The notes: generated by a model from the sequence alone, not told the origin. Counted from the first letter of the stretch, positions 7,543 through 15,760 are shown. The stretch: 20,832 nucleotides of DNA from CAYFKJ01 sp964528595 (GCA_964528595.1 CAZGTM010000064.1:1-20832), one strand, 5' to 3'. Numbers and translations are program-made.

Positions 7543-8796
7543 TCAGGCCGCCCTGTCGTTGGCGCTGCGCCGGTTGTGCTGAAACTTGCGGCGCCGCTGA
7601 CCGGGGCGCTTTTTGCGCTGCGGGCCCTTCTTGGCCGGGCCCGGATCGTTGGCGATCTCGGCGGCATGATAAGCGTGATCCTCGAATACCGGCACGCTCT
7701 GGCGGATGGTCTTTTCGATATCGCGCAGATAGGCGCGCTCATCGTGGTCGCAAAAGGAAATGGCGACGCCGTCGGCGCCGGCGCGGGCCGTGCGGCCGAT
7801 GCGGTGCACGTAGCTCTCCGGTTCGTTGGGCAGTTCGAAGTTGATGACGTGGGTAACGCCCTCAACGTCGATGCCGCGGGCGGCGATGTCGGTCGCCACC
7901 AGGGCCCGGATACGCCCGTTGCGGAAGCCCTTGAGGGCCCGCTGCCGCGCATTTTGCGCCTTGTTGCCGTGGATCGCGTCCGAGCGGATGCCGGCCTGGT
8001 GCAAGTGCCGGGCGACTCGGTCGGCGCCGCGCTTGGTGCGGGTGAAGATGAGGACGCGTTCGATATCCTGGTCGTCCAGCACCTCGGCGAGCAGGGCCCG
8101 CTTCTTGTCTTTCGGCACGAACAGAATGCGTTGCTCCACCTTTTCCGCGGTCGTGGCGGCGGGGGCAACCTCGACCCGGACCGGATCGTGCAGCAGGCCG
8201 TCGGCCAGCCCCTGAACCGATTTCGGCATGGTGGCCGAGAACAGCACGGTTTGGCGGACCTCGGGCAGGCAGGCGGCGATTTTCTTCACGTCGCGGATGA
8301 AACCCATGTCGAGCATGCGGTCGGCTTCGTCGAGGACGAAAACCTCGACCGCGTCCAGTTGCACGTGACCCTGGTTCATTAAATCCATCAGCCGGCCCGG
8401 CGTGGCGACCAGGACATGGACGCCGCGGGCAAGGCCCTTGATCTGCGGGCGGATGGAGGCGCCGCCGAAGACGGTTGTGGTGTGCACCCGAAGATGGCGG
8501 CCGTAGGTTCTGAAGCTGTCGCCGATCTGCACGGCTAGTTCGCGGGTCGGCGCCAGGATCAGGCCGCGCGGCTTGCGGCTCCGGGGCTTGCCGGCGTTTT
8601 TCGCCAGGCGGTGCAACAGGGGCAGCGCAAAGGCCGCCGTCTTGCCGGTTCCGGTTTGGGCCACGCCCAAGAGGTCGCGCTGCTGCAGCAGCGGCGGGAT
8701 GGATTTGGCCTGGATGGGTGTAGCGGTGGTGTAGCCTTCGTCCGATACGGCACGAAGGATGGGTTGGGCCAATTCAAGGCCCGAAAAGTCTGTCAT
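7543..8796 (-). CDS. rhlE: DEAD-box ATP-dependent RNA helicase, RhlE-like
   Basis: A 417-residue DEAD-box helicase that unwinds short RNA duplexes with ATP, typically in ribosome assembly or RNA decay. All core motifs are visible: Q motif region TPIQ (26-29), Walker A AQTGTGKT (46-53), PTRELA (83-88), TPGR (132-135), DEAD (156-159), SAT (187-189), ATDIAARGID (301-310) and HRIGRTARAG (331-340). A basic tail rich in K and R (about 386-417) follows, as in RhlE proteins. The start is ATG 8796 (MTDFSGLEL), which places the Q-motif phenylalanine at position 4. The open frame to 8985 is rejected because it has no helicase similarity. The gene stands alone. A strong hairpin lies in its leader, which could make expression temperature- or structure-dependent. 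The RhlE subgroup is likely but not certain. Confidence 0.93.
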   Translation of the reverse strand: MTDFSGLELAQPILRAVSDEGYTTATPIQAKSIPPLLQQRDLLGVAQTGTGKTAAFALPLLHRLAKNAGKPRSRKPRGLILAPTRELAVQIGDSFRTYGRHLRVHTTTVFGGASIRPQIKGLARGVHVLVATPGRLMDLMNQGHVQLDAVEVFVLDEADRMLDMGFIRDVKKIAACLPEVRQTVLFSATMPKSVQGLADGLLHDPVRVEVAPAATTAEKVEQRILFVPKDKKRALLAEVLDDQDIERVLIFTRTKRGADRVARHLHQAGIRSDAIHGNKAQNARQRALKGFRNGRIRALVATDIAARGIDVEGVTHVINFELPNEPESYVHRIGRTARAGADGVAISFCDHDERAYLRDIEKTIRQSVPVFEDHAYHAAEIANDPGPAKKGPQRKKRPGQRRRKFQHNRRSANDRAA

Positions 8797-9137
8797 AGTC
8801 TTTTTTTCTTTCTCGATAATATGGTCGTACCGCGGCCCCGACATCGGGGCGGCGGGGTGTGCCGCACAATGCATGCACGAACGACGCGCTCTGCCCACGG
8901 CAAAGCCCCGTCTAACGAAACGTCCATATATGTCGGAAAGAAAACTGTGCAGGTCCGAACAACAATTCGGCCGGCGAGCGATCAAAATTCAAACTGATAG
9001 GGAGTGTCGCTGGCCGCTATATGTGGCTTCGGCGGGGGATTGTCAAGGCGTATCGTTCCCGGACGCCTTTTCCAATTCGGCTTGCGTTGGGCGATTATCC
9101 GATTTTCACTAGGCCCGAACAGTGATCGGGGGGCAAA
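8797..9137. other. Divergent intergenic region, helicase/GNAT
   Basis: A 341-base gap between two divergently transcribed genes with no convincing gene in any frame. It holds a GC hairpin near the helicase start (8835-8850, listed separately). It also holds an AAGGCGT (9045-9051) / ACGCCTT (9063-9069) inverted repeat with an 11-base loop, followed by TT on the plus strand. The promoters of both flanking genes must lie here, but I see no clear -35/-10 pair. The few open frames crossing it are composed of unrelated pieces that run into the flanking genes. Confidence 0.6.
8835..8850 (-). promoter_or_regulatory. GC hairpin in the helicase 5' leader
   Basis: GCCCCGA (8835-8841) and TCGGGGC (8844-8850) make a perfect palindrome. 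As RNA this is a 6-bp GC stem with an AUGU tetraloop, 38 bases upstream of the helicase ATG. It may influence mRNA stability or translation of the helicase, but that is an inference. Confidence 0.4.
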
Positions 9138-9650
9138 ATGTCGGATTTGGAAATCAGGCGGGCGACGCCGGGGGACGCCTCCGAATTGACGTCGATCTAC
9201 CGGCCGATCGTCGAGGAGACGGTGATTTCCTTCGAACTGGAATGCCCGACCGAGGAAGAGTTTGCCGGCCGCATCAAGCGGGTCGGTGAGACGCATGCCT
9301 GGCTGGTCGGAGAGACCGGTTCGCGAATTTCGGGCTACGCCTACGCCACCCCGCACCGGCCGAGGGGAGCGTATCGTTATTCGGTCGAAACCTCGGTCTA
9401 CGTGCATGCCGATTTCCGCAACATGGGAATCGGCGCGCGGCTTTACGACCGGCTATTCGAGGTGCTGCGCGATCTTGAGTTCTTCCATGCCTTCGCCGGC
9501 ATCGCGCTGCCGAACGACGGCAGTGTGGCGCTGCATCAATCGGCGGGGTTCAGTTCGATCGGCACCTTTCCCAGCGTCGGTTACAAGTTCGGCGCCTGGC
9601 ACGACGTGTCCTGGTGGTACCGTAAGATCAAGGACGGCGAGCCGCGCTAG
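9138..9650 (+). CDS. GNAT N-acetyltransferase, phosphinothricin/methionine-sulfoximine type
   Basis: A 170-residue GNAT protein that would transfer an acetyl group from acetyl-CoA to an amino group. The N-terminal IRRATPGDA strand and the IYRPIVEETVISFE segment are typical of the phosphinothricin or methionine-sulfoximine acetyltransferase group (Pat/Bar/YncA-like). The acetyl-CoA loop is R94-NMGIGA, fitting the R/QxxGxG/A motif, and the C-terminal ALPNDGSVALHQSAGF and VGYKFGAWHDVSWW motifs also match. Length is normal for the family. The ATG at 9138 has a GGGGGG run four bases upstream. The gene is a single unit, tail-to-tail with the MaoC-like gene six bases away. The true substrate in this organism is unknown; toxic amino acid analogues are possible. 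Confidence 0.9.
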   Translation: MSDLEIRRATPGDASELTSIYRPIVEETVISFELECPTEEEFAGRIKRVGETHAWLVGETGSRISGYAYATPHRPRGAYRYSVETSVYVHADFRNMGIGARLYDRLFEVLRDLEFFHAFAGIALPNDGSVALHQSAGFSSIGTFPSVGYKFGAWHDVSWWYRKIKDGEPR

Positions 9651-9656
9651 CGCCCC

Positions 9657-10121
9657 CTAGTGGTTGAGATTGTCCAAGGGTTCCCGGCTTACGAAGTGCT
9701 TGCAGCTGACCGTCATGACGACCTCGTCGCGTTGGTTCACCATGCGGTGCTGCATGGCCACGAGGCCGCGGTCGGGTTTGGATTTGGACGGGATGATTTC
9801 GGTGACCTCGGCTTCGGACCAAAGCGTGTCGCCCGGACGTACGGGGATGAGCCAGCGCACGTCATCAAGGCCCGGTGAACCCATGTTGGCTTTTTCCAGA
9901 ATGCCCAGGCGCACGAACAGGCTGAAACACATCGACAGGGTATGAAAGCCGCTGGCGATCAGCCCGCCGAAGGCACCCTGCTTGGCGCTTTCAATATCCA
10001 TGTGCAGAGGCTGCGGGTCGTAGATCAGGCCGAATTGCAGGATTTCCGTTTCGCTGAACGTCTTGCCCTGGGTACGGAAGTTTTGTCCGACCTCGAAATC
10101 GTCAAAAAACATGTACTTCAT
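9657..10121 (-). CDS. MaoC-like hot-dog fold dehydratase
   Basis: A 154-residue MaoC-family protein; members hydrate 2-enoyl-CoA esters to (R)-3-hydroxyacyl-CoA or act on related CoA esters. The catalytic Asp and His are seen five residues apart in YDPQPLHMD (D35, H40), followed by GLIASGFHTLS, the usual hot-dog helix region. MFFDDFEVGQNF at the N-terminus is typical. The chosen start is ATG 10121, 16 bases after the MFS stop. An in-frame ATG at 10157 would overlap the transporter gene by 20 bases and adds 12 unlikely residues. It is the last gene of a minus-strand run with the transporter and the FAD enzyme, which suggests that all three handle one substrate class. The specific CoA ester is not known. 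Confidence 0.9.
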   Translation of the reverse strand: MKYMFFDDFEVGQNFRTQGKTFSETEILQFGLIYDPQPLHMDIESAKQGAFGGLIASGFHTLSMCFSLFVRLGILEKANMGSPGLDDVRWLIPVRPGDTLWSEAEVTEIIPSKSKPDRGLVAMQHRMVNQRDEVVMTVSCKHFVSREPLDNLNH

Positions 10122-10137
10122 GAAACCAAGCGCCTTT

Positions 10138-11337
10138 CTATTTTCCGCGCTCGACATAGCCGAGCAACAGCGACGTCGTCAATCCCATCACGCCCAGCGC
10201 GCCCATCATCAGCATGGAAGACTCCCAGCCGCCGTAGGCGCCGATGATCGCGCCCAATATCGGCGGACCGAGCAAAACGCCGATATTGGCGCCGTTGATG
10301 ATGACGCCGTTGGTCGTGGCGATCAGTGCCGGGCTGGGGCTGTGCATACCGGCGCCGGCGAACAAGGTCGGCGGCACCAGTCCGGCGATGAACGAGAAAA
10401 AGAGCGCCAGGCCGATGCGCCAGCCATCGGGGATATCGGCGACGAAGATGCCATAGGCGCAGGCCGCCATGGCGACGGCGGCGGTGGCCGGCAAAGACCA
10501 TCTCGGTGCGCCCGTTTGCAGCACCCAGCCGCCGAATAAATTGCCGGGAACGTTCAGGAAGACCACCAGCGCCGTGACCAAGGCGGCGTCGGCGATGGAG
10601 GCGCCGATGGTCTCCGTCATGAAGGTGGGCAGCCAGGCCATCAGTGCGATCCACTGCATGGAATAAGCCATAAACGTGAGGCCCAACAGCCACGGCCCAA
10701 AAGCTCCCAAAACGGCGACGACGGCAGGACCGATGGCGACCCGTTCCGAGGGCGGGGCCGCCGGCGTCATGGTCTTGGTGATGGCGTAGAACATCACACC
10801 GAACAGGGCGGCGATGACGGCGTTGGCGAACCAAAGCTCCCGCCAGCCGAACGGTTCCAGCAGCAAGGGTGCTGCGGCCATCATCAGCGCCATGCCGGCG
10901 GGCATGTAGGCGCCCCACATACCGAAGACGAGCTTTTGGTGGCGGGCCGAGGCGGCGCGCATCAGCACGCTCGGGGCGCTGACGACGATGCCGACGAAAC
11001 CGAAGCCCTCGACGACGCGCGAGATCAGCAAAAGCGCCGTGCTGTGCGAGAGGGCGCCGATGACGTTGCCCAGGCTGATCAGGCCGAGGCAGATGATGAT
11101 CATGCGCCGGTTGCCGATGCGGTCCGAAACGCTGCCCGACAGAATGCCGATGGTGGCGGCGATGACGGAGAGCAGGGAAACGACCCAACCGGCCGCCGTC
11201 ATACCGAGATCAAACTCGGCGCGCAGCAACCCTAGTGCCGGCGGCGTCTTACCGGCTTGCATCGATCCCACCATGCCGGCGGCAACGCACAGCGCTACCG
11301 CCAGCCAGCGTGTTTGGGCGGGGCCGCCGTTAGACAA
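10138..11337 (-). CDS. Major facilitator superfamily transporter
   Basis: A 399-residue integral membrane protein with about twelve hydrophobic segments. Between segments 2 and 3 is SGSVSDRIGNRRM, which fits the MFS GxxxDRxGRR loop signature, and RVVEGFGFVGIVVSAPSVL in segment 4 fits the usual R-x-x-G-x-G helix. The overall pattern resembles CynX/NimT-type or organic-anion MFS carriers, but the substrate cannot be read from sequence. The start is probably TTG at 11337, overlapping the end of the FAD enzyme gene by eight bases; later starts would remove the first membrane helix. No clear ribosome site is visible, so translational coupling to the upstream gene is likely. The MaoC-like gene follows after 16 bases. 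The neighbours suggest uptake or export of an organic acid. Confidence 0.9.
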   Translation of the reverse strand: MSNGGPAQTRWLAVALCVAAGMVGSMQAGKTPPALGLLRAEFDLGMTAAGWVVSLLSVIAATIGILSGSVSDRIGNRRMIIICLGLISLGNVIGALSHSTALLLISRVVEGFGFVGIVVSAPSVLMRAASARHQKLVFGMWGAYMPAGMALMMAAAPLLLEPFGWRELWFANAVIAALFGVMFYAITKTMTPAAPPSERVAIGPAVVAVLGAFGPWLLGLTFMAYSMQWIALMAWLPTFMTETIGASIADAALVTALVVFLNVPGNLFGGWVLQTGAPRWSLPATAAVAMAACAYGIFVADIPDGWRIGLALFFSFIAGLVPPTLFAGAGMHSPSPALIATTNGVIINGANIGVLLGPPILGAIIGAYGGWESSMLMMGALGVMGLTTSLLLGYVERGK

Positions 11338-12778
11338 CTTTGCCGGGGTTCATGATCCCCTTCGGGTCGATCAGACCCTTGATCTGGCGCATCAGGTCGA
11401 GTGCAACCGGATCCTTGTAGCGCTTGATTTCCTCGCGCTTGGCCCGGCCCAGGCCGTGTTCGGCGCTGATCGATCCGCCCAAGCCGTGAGCGATGTCGTG
11501 AATGATGCGGTGGATTTCCTTGGCGCGGGCCATGAAATCGTCGTCCGCCATGTCTAGCGGGCGGGAAAAATTGAAGTGGACGTTACCGTCGCCGACGTGT
11601 CCGAAGGGCAGGGGCCGCACGCCCGGAACGAAATCCTCAACCGCCATCGACCCTTCGGCGATCATTTCGGAGATATTGGAGATCGGCACGGAGACGTCGT
11701 GTTTGACGCTGGCGCCCTCCGGTTTCTGCGCCTCCGGCAGGGTTTCACGCAGGCGCCACAAGGTCGCGGCTTGGGCCTTGCTTTGGGCGATCACGGCATC
11801 CTCCACAACGCCGTCGTCGATGGCCGCCGACAAGGCGGTTTCGAAGGCCGGCCGCAGGCTCACTTCTCCGCCCGGCGATGAAATTTCAACCAGGGCATAC
11901 CACTCATGGTCATTTTCCAGGGGATCGCGGCAGCCGTCGCTGTGTTTGCAGGCAATTTCGATGGCCCGGCGCGGCATCAGTTCGAACGCCGTGACGGCGT
12001 CGCCGACGACGCCCCGTGCCCGTCCCAGCAAATCCACCGCCGCCGCAACATGGGGTACGGCGGCAAAGGTCGTGACGACTTCGTGCGGCATCGGGAACAG
12101 CTTGAGCGCGGCGGCCGTGATGACGCCGAGCGTGCCTTCGGCGCCGATAAAGAGGTTTTTCAGGCTGTAGCCGGTGTTGTCCTTGCGCAGCGTCTTCAGG
12201 TCGTCGATCTTTCGGCCGTCGGGCAGCACGACCTCGAGACCCAACGCCAGGTCGCGGGCGTTGCCGTAGCGCAGCACATTGGTGCCGCCGGCGTTGGTCG
12301 AAAGATTGCCGCCGATCCGGCAGCTTCCCTCGGCGCCCAGGCTCAAGGGGAACAATCTATCCACGTCGGCCGCCGCCGCCTGGACGTCGGCCAGGATACA
12401 GCCGGCCTCCACCGTGATGGTATTGCCGATGGGATCGAGTTCCCGGATCCGGTTCAGCCGCCTGAGACTGAGGATAATTTCGTTGTTGGTGGGGTGGGGA
12501 ATGCTGGCTCCGACGAGGCTGGTGTTGCCGCCCTGGGGGACGACAGGCGTTTCGGTCTCCGAACATAGCGCCAGAATGGCGGCGACCTCGTCACTGTTCG
12601 CCGGCTTCATCATCAAGGGTGAGGCGCCGACGAACAGACCCCTGTCCTCCTTGACGTAGGGCGCGATCTCATCCTGATCGTCCGTCCAGCCGCCCGGGCC
12701 GACCGCCGATTTCAGCCGGTCGAGAACGCTGCTGGAAATGGGCTTGGGCAGAATGTTCATGCCTTGGATGTAATCCAT
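11330..12778 (-). CDS. FAD-linked D-2-hydroxyacid dehydrogenase (GlcD / D-2-hydroxyglutarate type)
   Basis: A 482-residue flavoprotein of the vanillyl-alcohol oxidase fold that oxidises a D-2-hydroxyacid to the 2-oxoacid and passes electrons to a carrier. The FAD-binding domain shows PVVPQGGNTSLVGA, GAEGSCRIGGNLSTNAGGTNVLRYG and IGAEGTLGVIT. The C-terminal FAD-oxidase domain has FGHVGDGNVHFNF, with the likely metal-binding His, and EHGLGRAKREEI, ending in IDPKGIMNPGKVV. Motifs and length fit D-2-hydroxyglutarate or D-lactate dehydrogenases best. ATG 12778 is used; ATG 12760 is an alternative, and neither has a strong ribosome site. The gene starts 29 bases after sua5 and overlaps the MFS gene by eight bases, so it sits in the middle of a four-gene run. 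The exact substrate is not decided by the sequence. Confidence 0.92.
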   Translation of the reverse strand: MDYIQGMNILPKPISSSVLDRLKSAVGPGGWTDDQDEIAPYVKEDRGLFVGASPLMMKPANSDEVAAILALCSETETPVVPQGGNTSLVGASIPHPTNNEIILSLRRLNRIRELDPIGNTITVEAGCILADVQAAAADVDRLFPLSLGAEGSCRIGGNLSTNAGGTNVLRYGNARDLALGLEVVLPDGRKIDDLKTLRKDNTGYSLKNLFIGAEGTLGVITAAALKLFPMPHEVVTTFAAVPHVAAAVDLLGRARGVVGDAVTAFELMPRRAIEIACKHSDGCRDPLENDHEWYALVEISSPGGEVSLRPAFETALSAAIDDGVVEDAVIAQSKAQAATLWRLRETLPEAQKPEGASVKHDVSVPISNISEMIAEGSMAVEDFVPGVRPLPFGHVGDGNVHFNFSRPLDMADDDFMARAKEIHRIIHDIAHGLGGSISAEHGLGRAKREEIKRYKDPVALDLMRQIKGLIDPKGIMNPGKVV

Positions 12779-12807
12779 CTGGGCCGGACGGGCAAGCTGT
12801 TGGCCTA

Positions 12808-13815
12808 TTACCGCGGCGCGGCGGCGCGGCGTAATCGGTCGTTTATGGCGCGGCCGATGCCGCGCTCCGGGATCGGCACGACGGCGATGCCGGTATGTTG
12901 ATCGTTGTCGAGTTCATGGAGAAAACGGAAAAGATTGGCGGCCGCCTCGTCCAAATCGCCCGCCGCGCTGAGGTTGAGGACGATGCCCGCGTTGTCCGGG
13001 GTAGCCGTGCCGAAGGCCAGGGCGGCCTCGCCTGGACCGACCGTTCCGGCGTTGAGACGGACAGGTAATTGGGGCGCATAGTGGCTGTCGAGGAGGCCGG
13101 GAGACATCAGACCCTGTTCTTGCGGCTTGGTTACACTCTCACCGGTGTGCAGGGCGACGGGGCCGATGGACGCTTCCAGGCTGCCCAGCGTCACGCCCCC
13201 CGGCCGCAACAGCAAGGGCGTCGCGGAGGTCAGGGCGAGGACGGTCGATTCGACGCCTACCCGGCAGGGACCGCCGTCCAGGATCATGTCGACGGCCTCG
13301 CCCAGGCTGCGCTGGACGTGGGCCGCCGTCGTCGGACTGACGGCGCCGGATGTGTTGGCGCTGGGGGCGGCCAGGGGGCGTCCGGTTTCCCTCAGCAGGT
13401 TCAAGGCAAGCTCATGATCCGGCATGCGGATGGCGATGGTGTCGAGACCGGCGCTGACGGCTTCGGCTGCTGAACTGCGCGGGTTGCGTTTGACGACCAA
13501 TGTCAGGGCGCCGGGCCAGAACGCCTCGGCGACCTGGCGGGCGCGGTCGTCGAACAGGCCCAGTTCCTCGGCCGACCGGATATCCGGCACGTGGCAAATA
13601 AGCGGATTGTAGGCGGGCCGTCCCTTGGCCTTGAAGATGGCGGCGACGGCGGCTTCGCTGAGGGCATCGGCGCCCAGGCCGTAAACAGTCTCCGTGGGAA
13701 ACGCCACCAAGCCGCCCGCACGCAGGATCGCCGCGGCCTGCGCGATGGTTTCGGCGTTGGCCGTCTGAATGCCGAGAGGGGGGCTCGGCTGATGATCCGA
13801 ATGCGTCGTTGCCAA
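12808..13815 (-). CDS. sua5: L-threonylcarbamoyladenylate synthase (Sua5/TsaC family)
   Basis: A roughly 335-residue Sua5 protein that makes threonylcarbamoyl-AMP from threonine, bicarbonate and ATP for the t6A modification of ANN-decoding tRNAs. The YrdC domain carries AGGLVAFPTETVYGLGADA, FKAKGRPAYNPL (the KxR motif), FWPGALTLVVKR and APSANTSG. The C-terminal Sua5 domain ends with GIGRAINDRLRRAA. That second domain separates Sua5 from the shorter TsaC. The start is uncertain: TTG 13815 gives a normal N-terminus and leaves 95 bases to the divergent gene. The frame is open to a GTG at 13866, but the added residues look non-native. It is followed after 29 bases by the FAD enzyme. A housekeeping gene heading a catabolic run may simply reflect shared transcription. 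Confidence 0.93.
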   Translation of the reverse strand: MATTHSDHQPSPPLGIQTANAETIAQAAAILRAGGLVAFPTETVYGLGADALSEAAVAAIFKAKGRPAYNPLICHVPDIRSAEELGLFDDRARQVAEAFWPGALTLVVKRNPRSSAAEAVSAGLDTIAIRMPDHELALNLLRETGRPLAAPSANTSGAVSPTTAAHVQRSLGEAVDMILDGGPCRVGVESTVLALTSATPLLLRPGGVTLGSLEASIGPVALHTGESVTKPQEQGLMSPGLLDSHYAPQLPVRLNAGTVGPGEAALAFGTATPDNAGIVLNLSAAGDLDEAAANLFRFLHELDNDQHTGIAVVPIPERGIGRAINDRLRRAAAPR

Positions 13816-13910
13816 GGGAGTTGATCCGCGTACTTGCTTGCGCCGGGTGAGGTGCGATATTACCACTGTTTCAGATTTAGGATAATCGCCGCTGTCCGGA
13901 GGCTCCCAAA

Positions 13911-15704
13911 ATGACCGAGTACGCCGCCCCCCTGCGCGAGATGCGCTTCGTTCTCGATGAAATCGCCAAGCTCGATGAAATCAACGCCCTGCCCGGCTAT
14001 GGCGAGGCCACGCCGGACCTTGTCGACGCCGTGTTGGAGGAGGCCGGAAAACTGGCCGCCAACGTGCTCTCACCGCTCAATAAGCCGGGCGACGAACAGG
14101 GCAGCCGGCTGGAGAACGGCGTCGTCGTCAATCCCGACGGTTTCGCCGAAGCCCACGCCCAGTTCGTCGAGGGTGGCTGGTGCGGCCTGGCGCTCGATCC
14201 CGAGTACGGCGGCCAAGGCCTGCCCTGGAGCCTCAGTGTGCCGGTCAACGAAATGCTGGCCTCGTCGAACATGGCCTACAGCCTGTTGCCGCTGCTGTCC
14301 CAGGGCAGCATCGACCTGATCAGCCACCACGGCACGCCCGAGCAGAAGACGACGTATCTCGAAAAAATGATCAGCGGCGAGTGGTCGGGCACCATGAACC
14401 TCACGGAACCGCAGGCCGGTTCCGATGTCGGCGCTGTCCGGACCAAGGCGGAGCCCCGGCCCGACGGCAGCTTTCTCATCAAGGGCACCAAGATCTTCAT
14501 CACCTGGGGCGAACACGAGCTCTCGGAAAACATCATCCATCTGGTGCTGGCGCGCCTACCCGATGCCCCGGGCGGCACCAAGGGCATTTCCTGCTTCATC
14601 GTGCCCAAGTACCTGATCAACGAGGACGGCAGCCTGGGCGAACGCAATGATCTCAGATGCGTCTCCCTGGAGCACAAACTGGGCATTCACGCCAGTCCGA
14701 CGGCGGTGATGTCTTACGGCGACAACGAGGGAGCGGTCGGTTATCTGGTGGGACCGGAGAACGGCGGCATGCGCTGCATGTTCACGATGATGAACAACGC
14801 CCGCTTCGGTGTCGGCATGGAAGGTGTGGCGATTGCCGAACGCGCCTACCAGCACGCCCTGGCCTACGCCAAGGAACGCGTTCAGGGCCGCGCCGTCGGC
14901 GGGCCGAAGGACGCAACCATCATCCACCATGCCGACGTGCGCCACATGCTGATGACCATGAAGGCGCTGACCGAGGCGAGCCGGGCGGTGGCCTATCACG
15001 TCGGCGCGCAGAACGATATCGCCGCTCACGCCGACGACGAGACGGTGCGTCAGGAAGCCGACGACCGCGTCGCGCTGCTGACCCCCATCGTCAAGGCCTG
15101 GAGCACGGATATCGGCGTCGATGTCGCCTCGCTGGGCGTGCAGATCCACGGCGGCATGGGCTTCATCGAGGAAACCGGGGCGGCGCAGTATTACCGCGAC
15201 GCTCGCATCGCACCAATTTACGAAGGCACCAACGGTATCCAGGCGTTGGATCTGGTGGGACGCAAGCTGCCGCTCGCGGGCGGTGAGACCGTCACGAAGT
15301 TCTTCACCGATATCGCAAGTGTCGAAGGCGACTTGGCGGCCGGCGGCGAAGAACTGGCGGTGATCGGCGGCCATCTGACGGCGGCCCGTATGGCTCTGGC
15401 CGAAGCGACCGACTGGTATACCGGCGGCGGCGGCGAAGACCCGCGCGCTCCGGGCGTCGGCGCTACGAACTATCTCCGCATGTTCGGCCTGGTGTCGGGC
15501 GGCTGGATGATGGGTGTCTCCGCCCTGGCCGCCCAGCGGCGGTTGGATGCGGGCGACGGCGATGCCGGTTTCCTGGCGGCCAAGATCGCGACGGCGCGGT
15601 TCTTTGCCGAGCAGCAGCTGCCCATGGTTGCGGCCCTTATCGGTCCCGTGACCGGCGGCGCCGACGCCACCTTCGCCATCGATGTGGAGCAAATGGCGGG
15701 CTAA
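13911..15704 (+). CDS. Acyl-CoA dehydrogenase, DmdC-like (3-methylmercaptopropionyl-CoA dehydrogenase family)
   Basis: A 597-residue acyl-CoA dehydrogenase that introduces a trans-2 double bond into an acyl-CoA using FAD and hands electrons to ETF. It has the N-terminal extension (YAAPLREMRFVLDEI) and the C-terminal extra domain of the long DmdC/FadE5-like class. Core motifs are MNLTEPQAGSDVG, GTKIFITWGEHEL, and IHGGMGFIEETGAAQYYRDARI. The catalytic base is E438 in IYEGTNGIQALDLVGRKL. The ATG at 13911 has GGAGG eight bases upstream. TTGCTT (13834-13839) with ATATTA (13857-13862) is a weak promoter candidate. DmdC itself acts in dimethylsulfoniopropionate breakdown, but this class is broad and the substrate could equally be a fatty or branched acyl-CoA. 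The nearby CoA-ester genes support a catabolic role. Confidence 0.93.
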   Translation: MTEYAAPLREMRFVLDEIAKLDEINALPGYGEATPDLVDAVLEEAGKLAANVLSPLNKPGDEQGSRLENGVVVNPDGFAEAHAQFVEGGWCGLALDPEYGGQGLPWSLSVPVNEMLASSNMAYSLLPLLSQGSIDLISHHGTPEQKTTYLEKMISGEWSGTMNLTEPQAGSDVGAVRTKAEPRPDGSFLIKGTKIFITWGEHELSENIIHLVLARLPDAPGGTKGISCFIVPKYLINEDGSLGERNDLRCVSLEHKLGIHASPTAVMSYGDNEGAVGYLVGPENGGMRCMFTMMNNARFGVGMEGVAIAERAYQHALAYAKERVQGRAVGGPKDATIIHHADVRHMLMTMKALTEASRAVAYHVGAQNDIAAHADDETVRQEADDRVALLTPIVKAWSTDIGVDVASLGVQIHGGMGFIEETGAAQYYRDARIAPIYEGTNGIQALDLVGRKLPLAGGETVTKFFTDIASVEGDLAAGGEELAVIGGHLTAARMALAEATDWYTGGGGEDPRAPGVGATNYLRMFGLVSGGWMMGVSALAAQRRLDAGDGDAGFLAAKIATARFFAEQQLPMVAALIGPVTGGADATFAIDVEQMAG

Positions 15705-15725
15705 AATCGGGATCTTTTCCAGCCC

Positions 15726-15757
15726 GTAGCTTGACGTTTACGTTAACGTCAAGCTAC
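15726..15757. promoter_or_regulatory. 32-bp near-perfect palindrome, candidate acyl-CoA catabolism operator
   Basis: GTAGCTTGACGTT (15726-15738) and AACGTCAAGCTAC (15745-15757) are perfect inverted repeats around TACGTT. The whole 32 bases are palindromic except for one T-T pair. Three ACGTT/AACGT cores are spaced by six bases. The central TTTACGTTAACGTCAA is close to the operator I recall for MerR-family LiuR regulators of branched-chain amino acid and acyl-CoA catabolism; that comparison is from memory. The site spans the candidate promoter of the next gene. No T-run follows, so it is unlikely to be an intrinsic terminator of the acyl-CoA dehydrogenase gene. Confidence 0.65.
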
Positions 15758-15760
15758 CAT
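15731..15760 (+). promoter_or_regulatory. Candidate promoter of the MBL-crotonase unit
   Basis: TTGACG (15731-15736), an 18-base spacer and TACCAT (15755-15760) form a plausible sigma-70-type promoter, five of six and four of six to the E. coli consensus. Its spacer is filled by the palindrome. Transcription would start near 15767, about 55 bases before the hydrolase start codon. A spacer slightly longer than optimal fits MerR-type control. Confidence 0.5.

Noticed and set aside
9647..9660. CTAG...CTAG short palindrome between the GNAT and MaoC-like genes as a third copy of the hairpin element
   Set aside because: It is only 14 bases long and lacks the TGTTTC/GAAAGC arms; it is formed by the two stop codons and is probably chance.
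13816..13866. RGSTPLATT-like reading in the Sua5 extension, similar to what tRNA 3' ends give when translated
   Set aside because: The DNA lacks the GGTTCRA T-loop and a matching T-stem, so I do not call a tRNA or a tRNA fragment.
15726..15757. Intrinsic terminator of the acyl-CoA dehydrogenase gene
   Set aside because: The stem is strong, but no T-run follows on either side; the overlap with a promoter fits an operator better.
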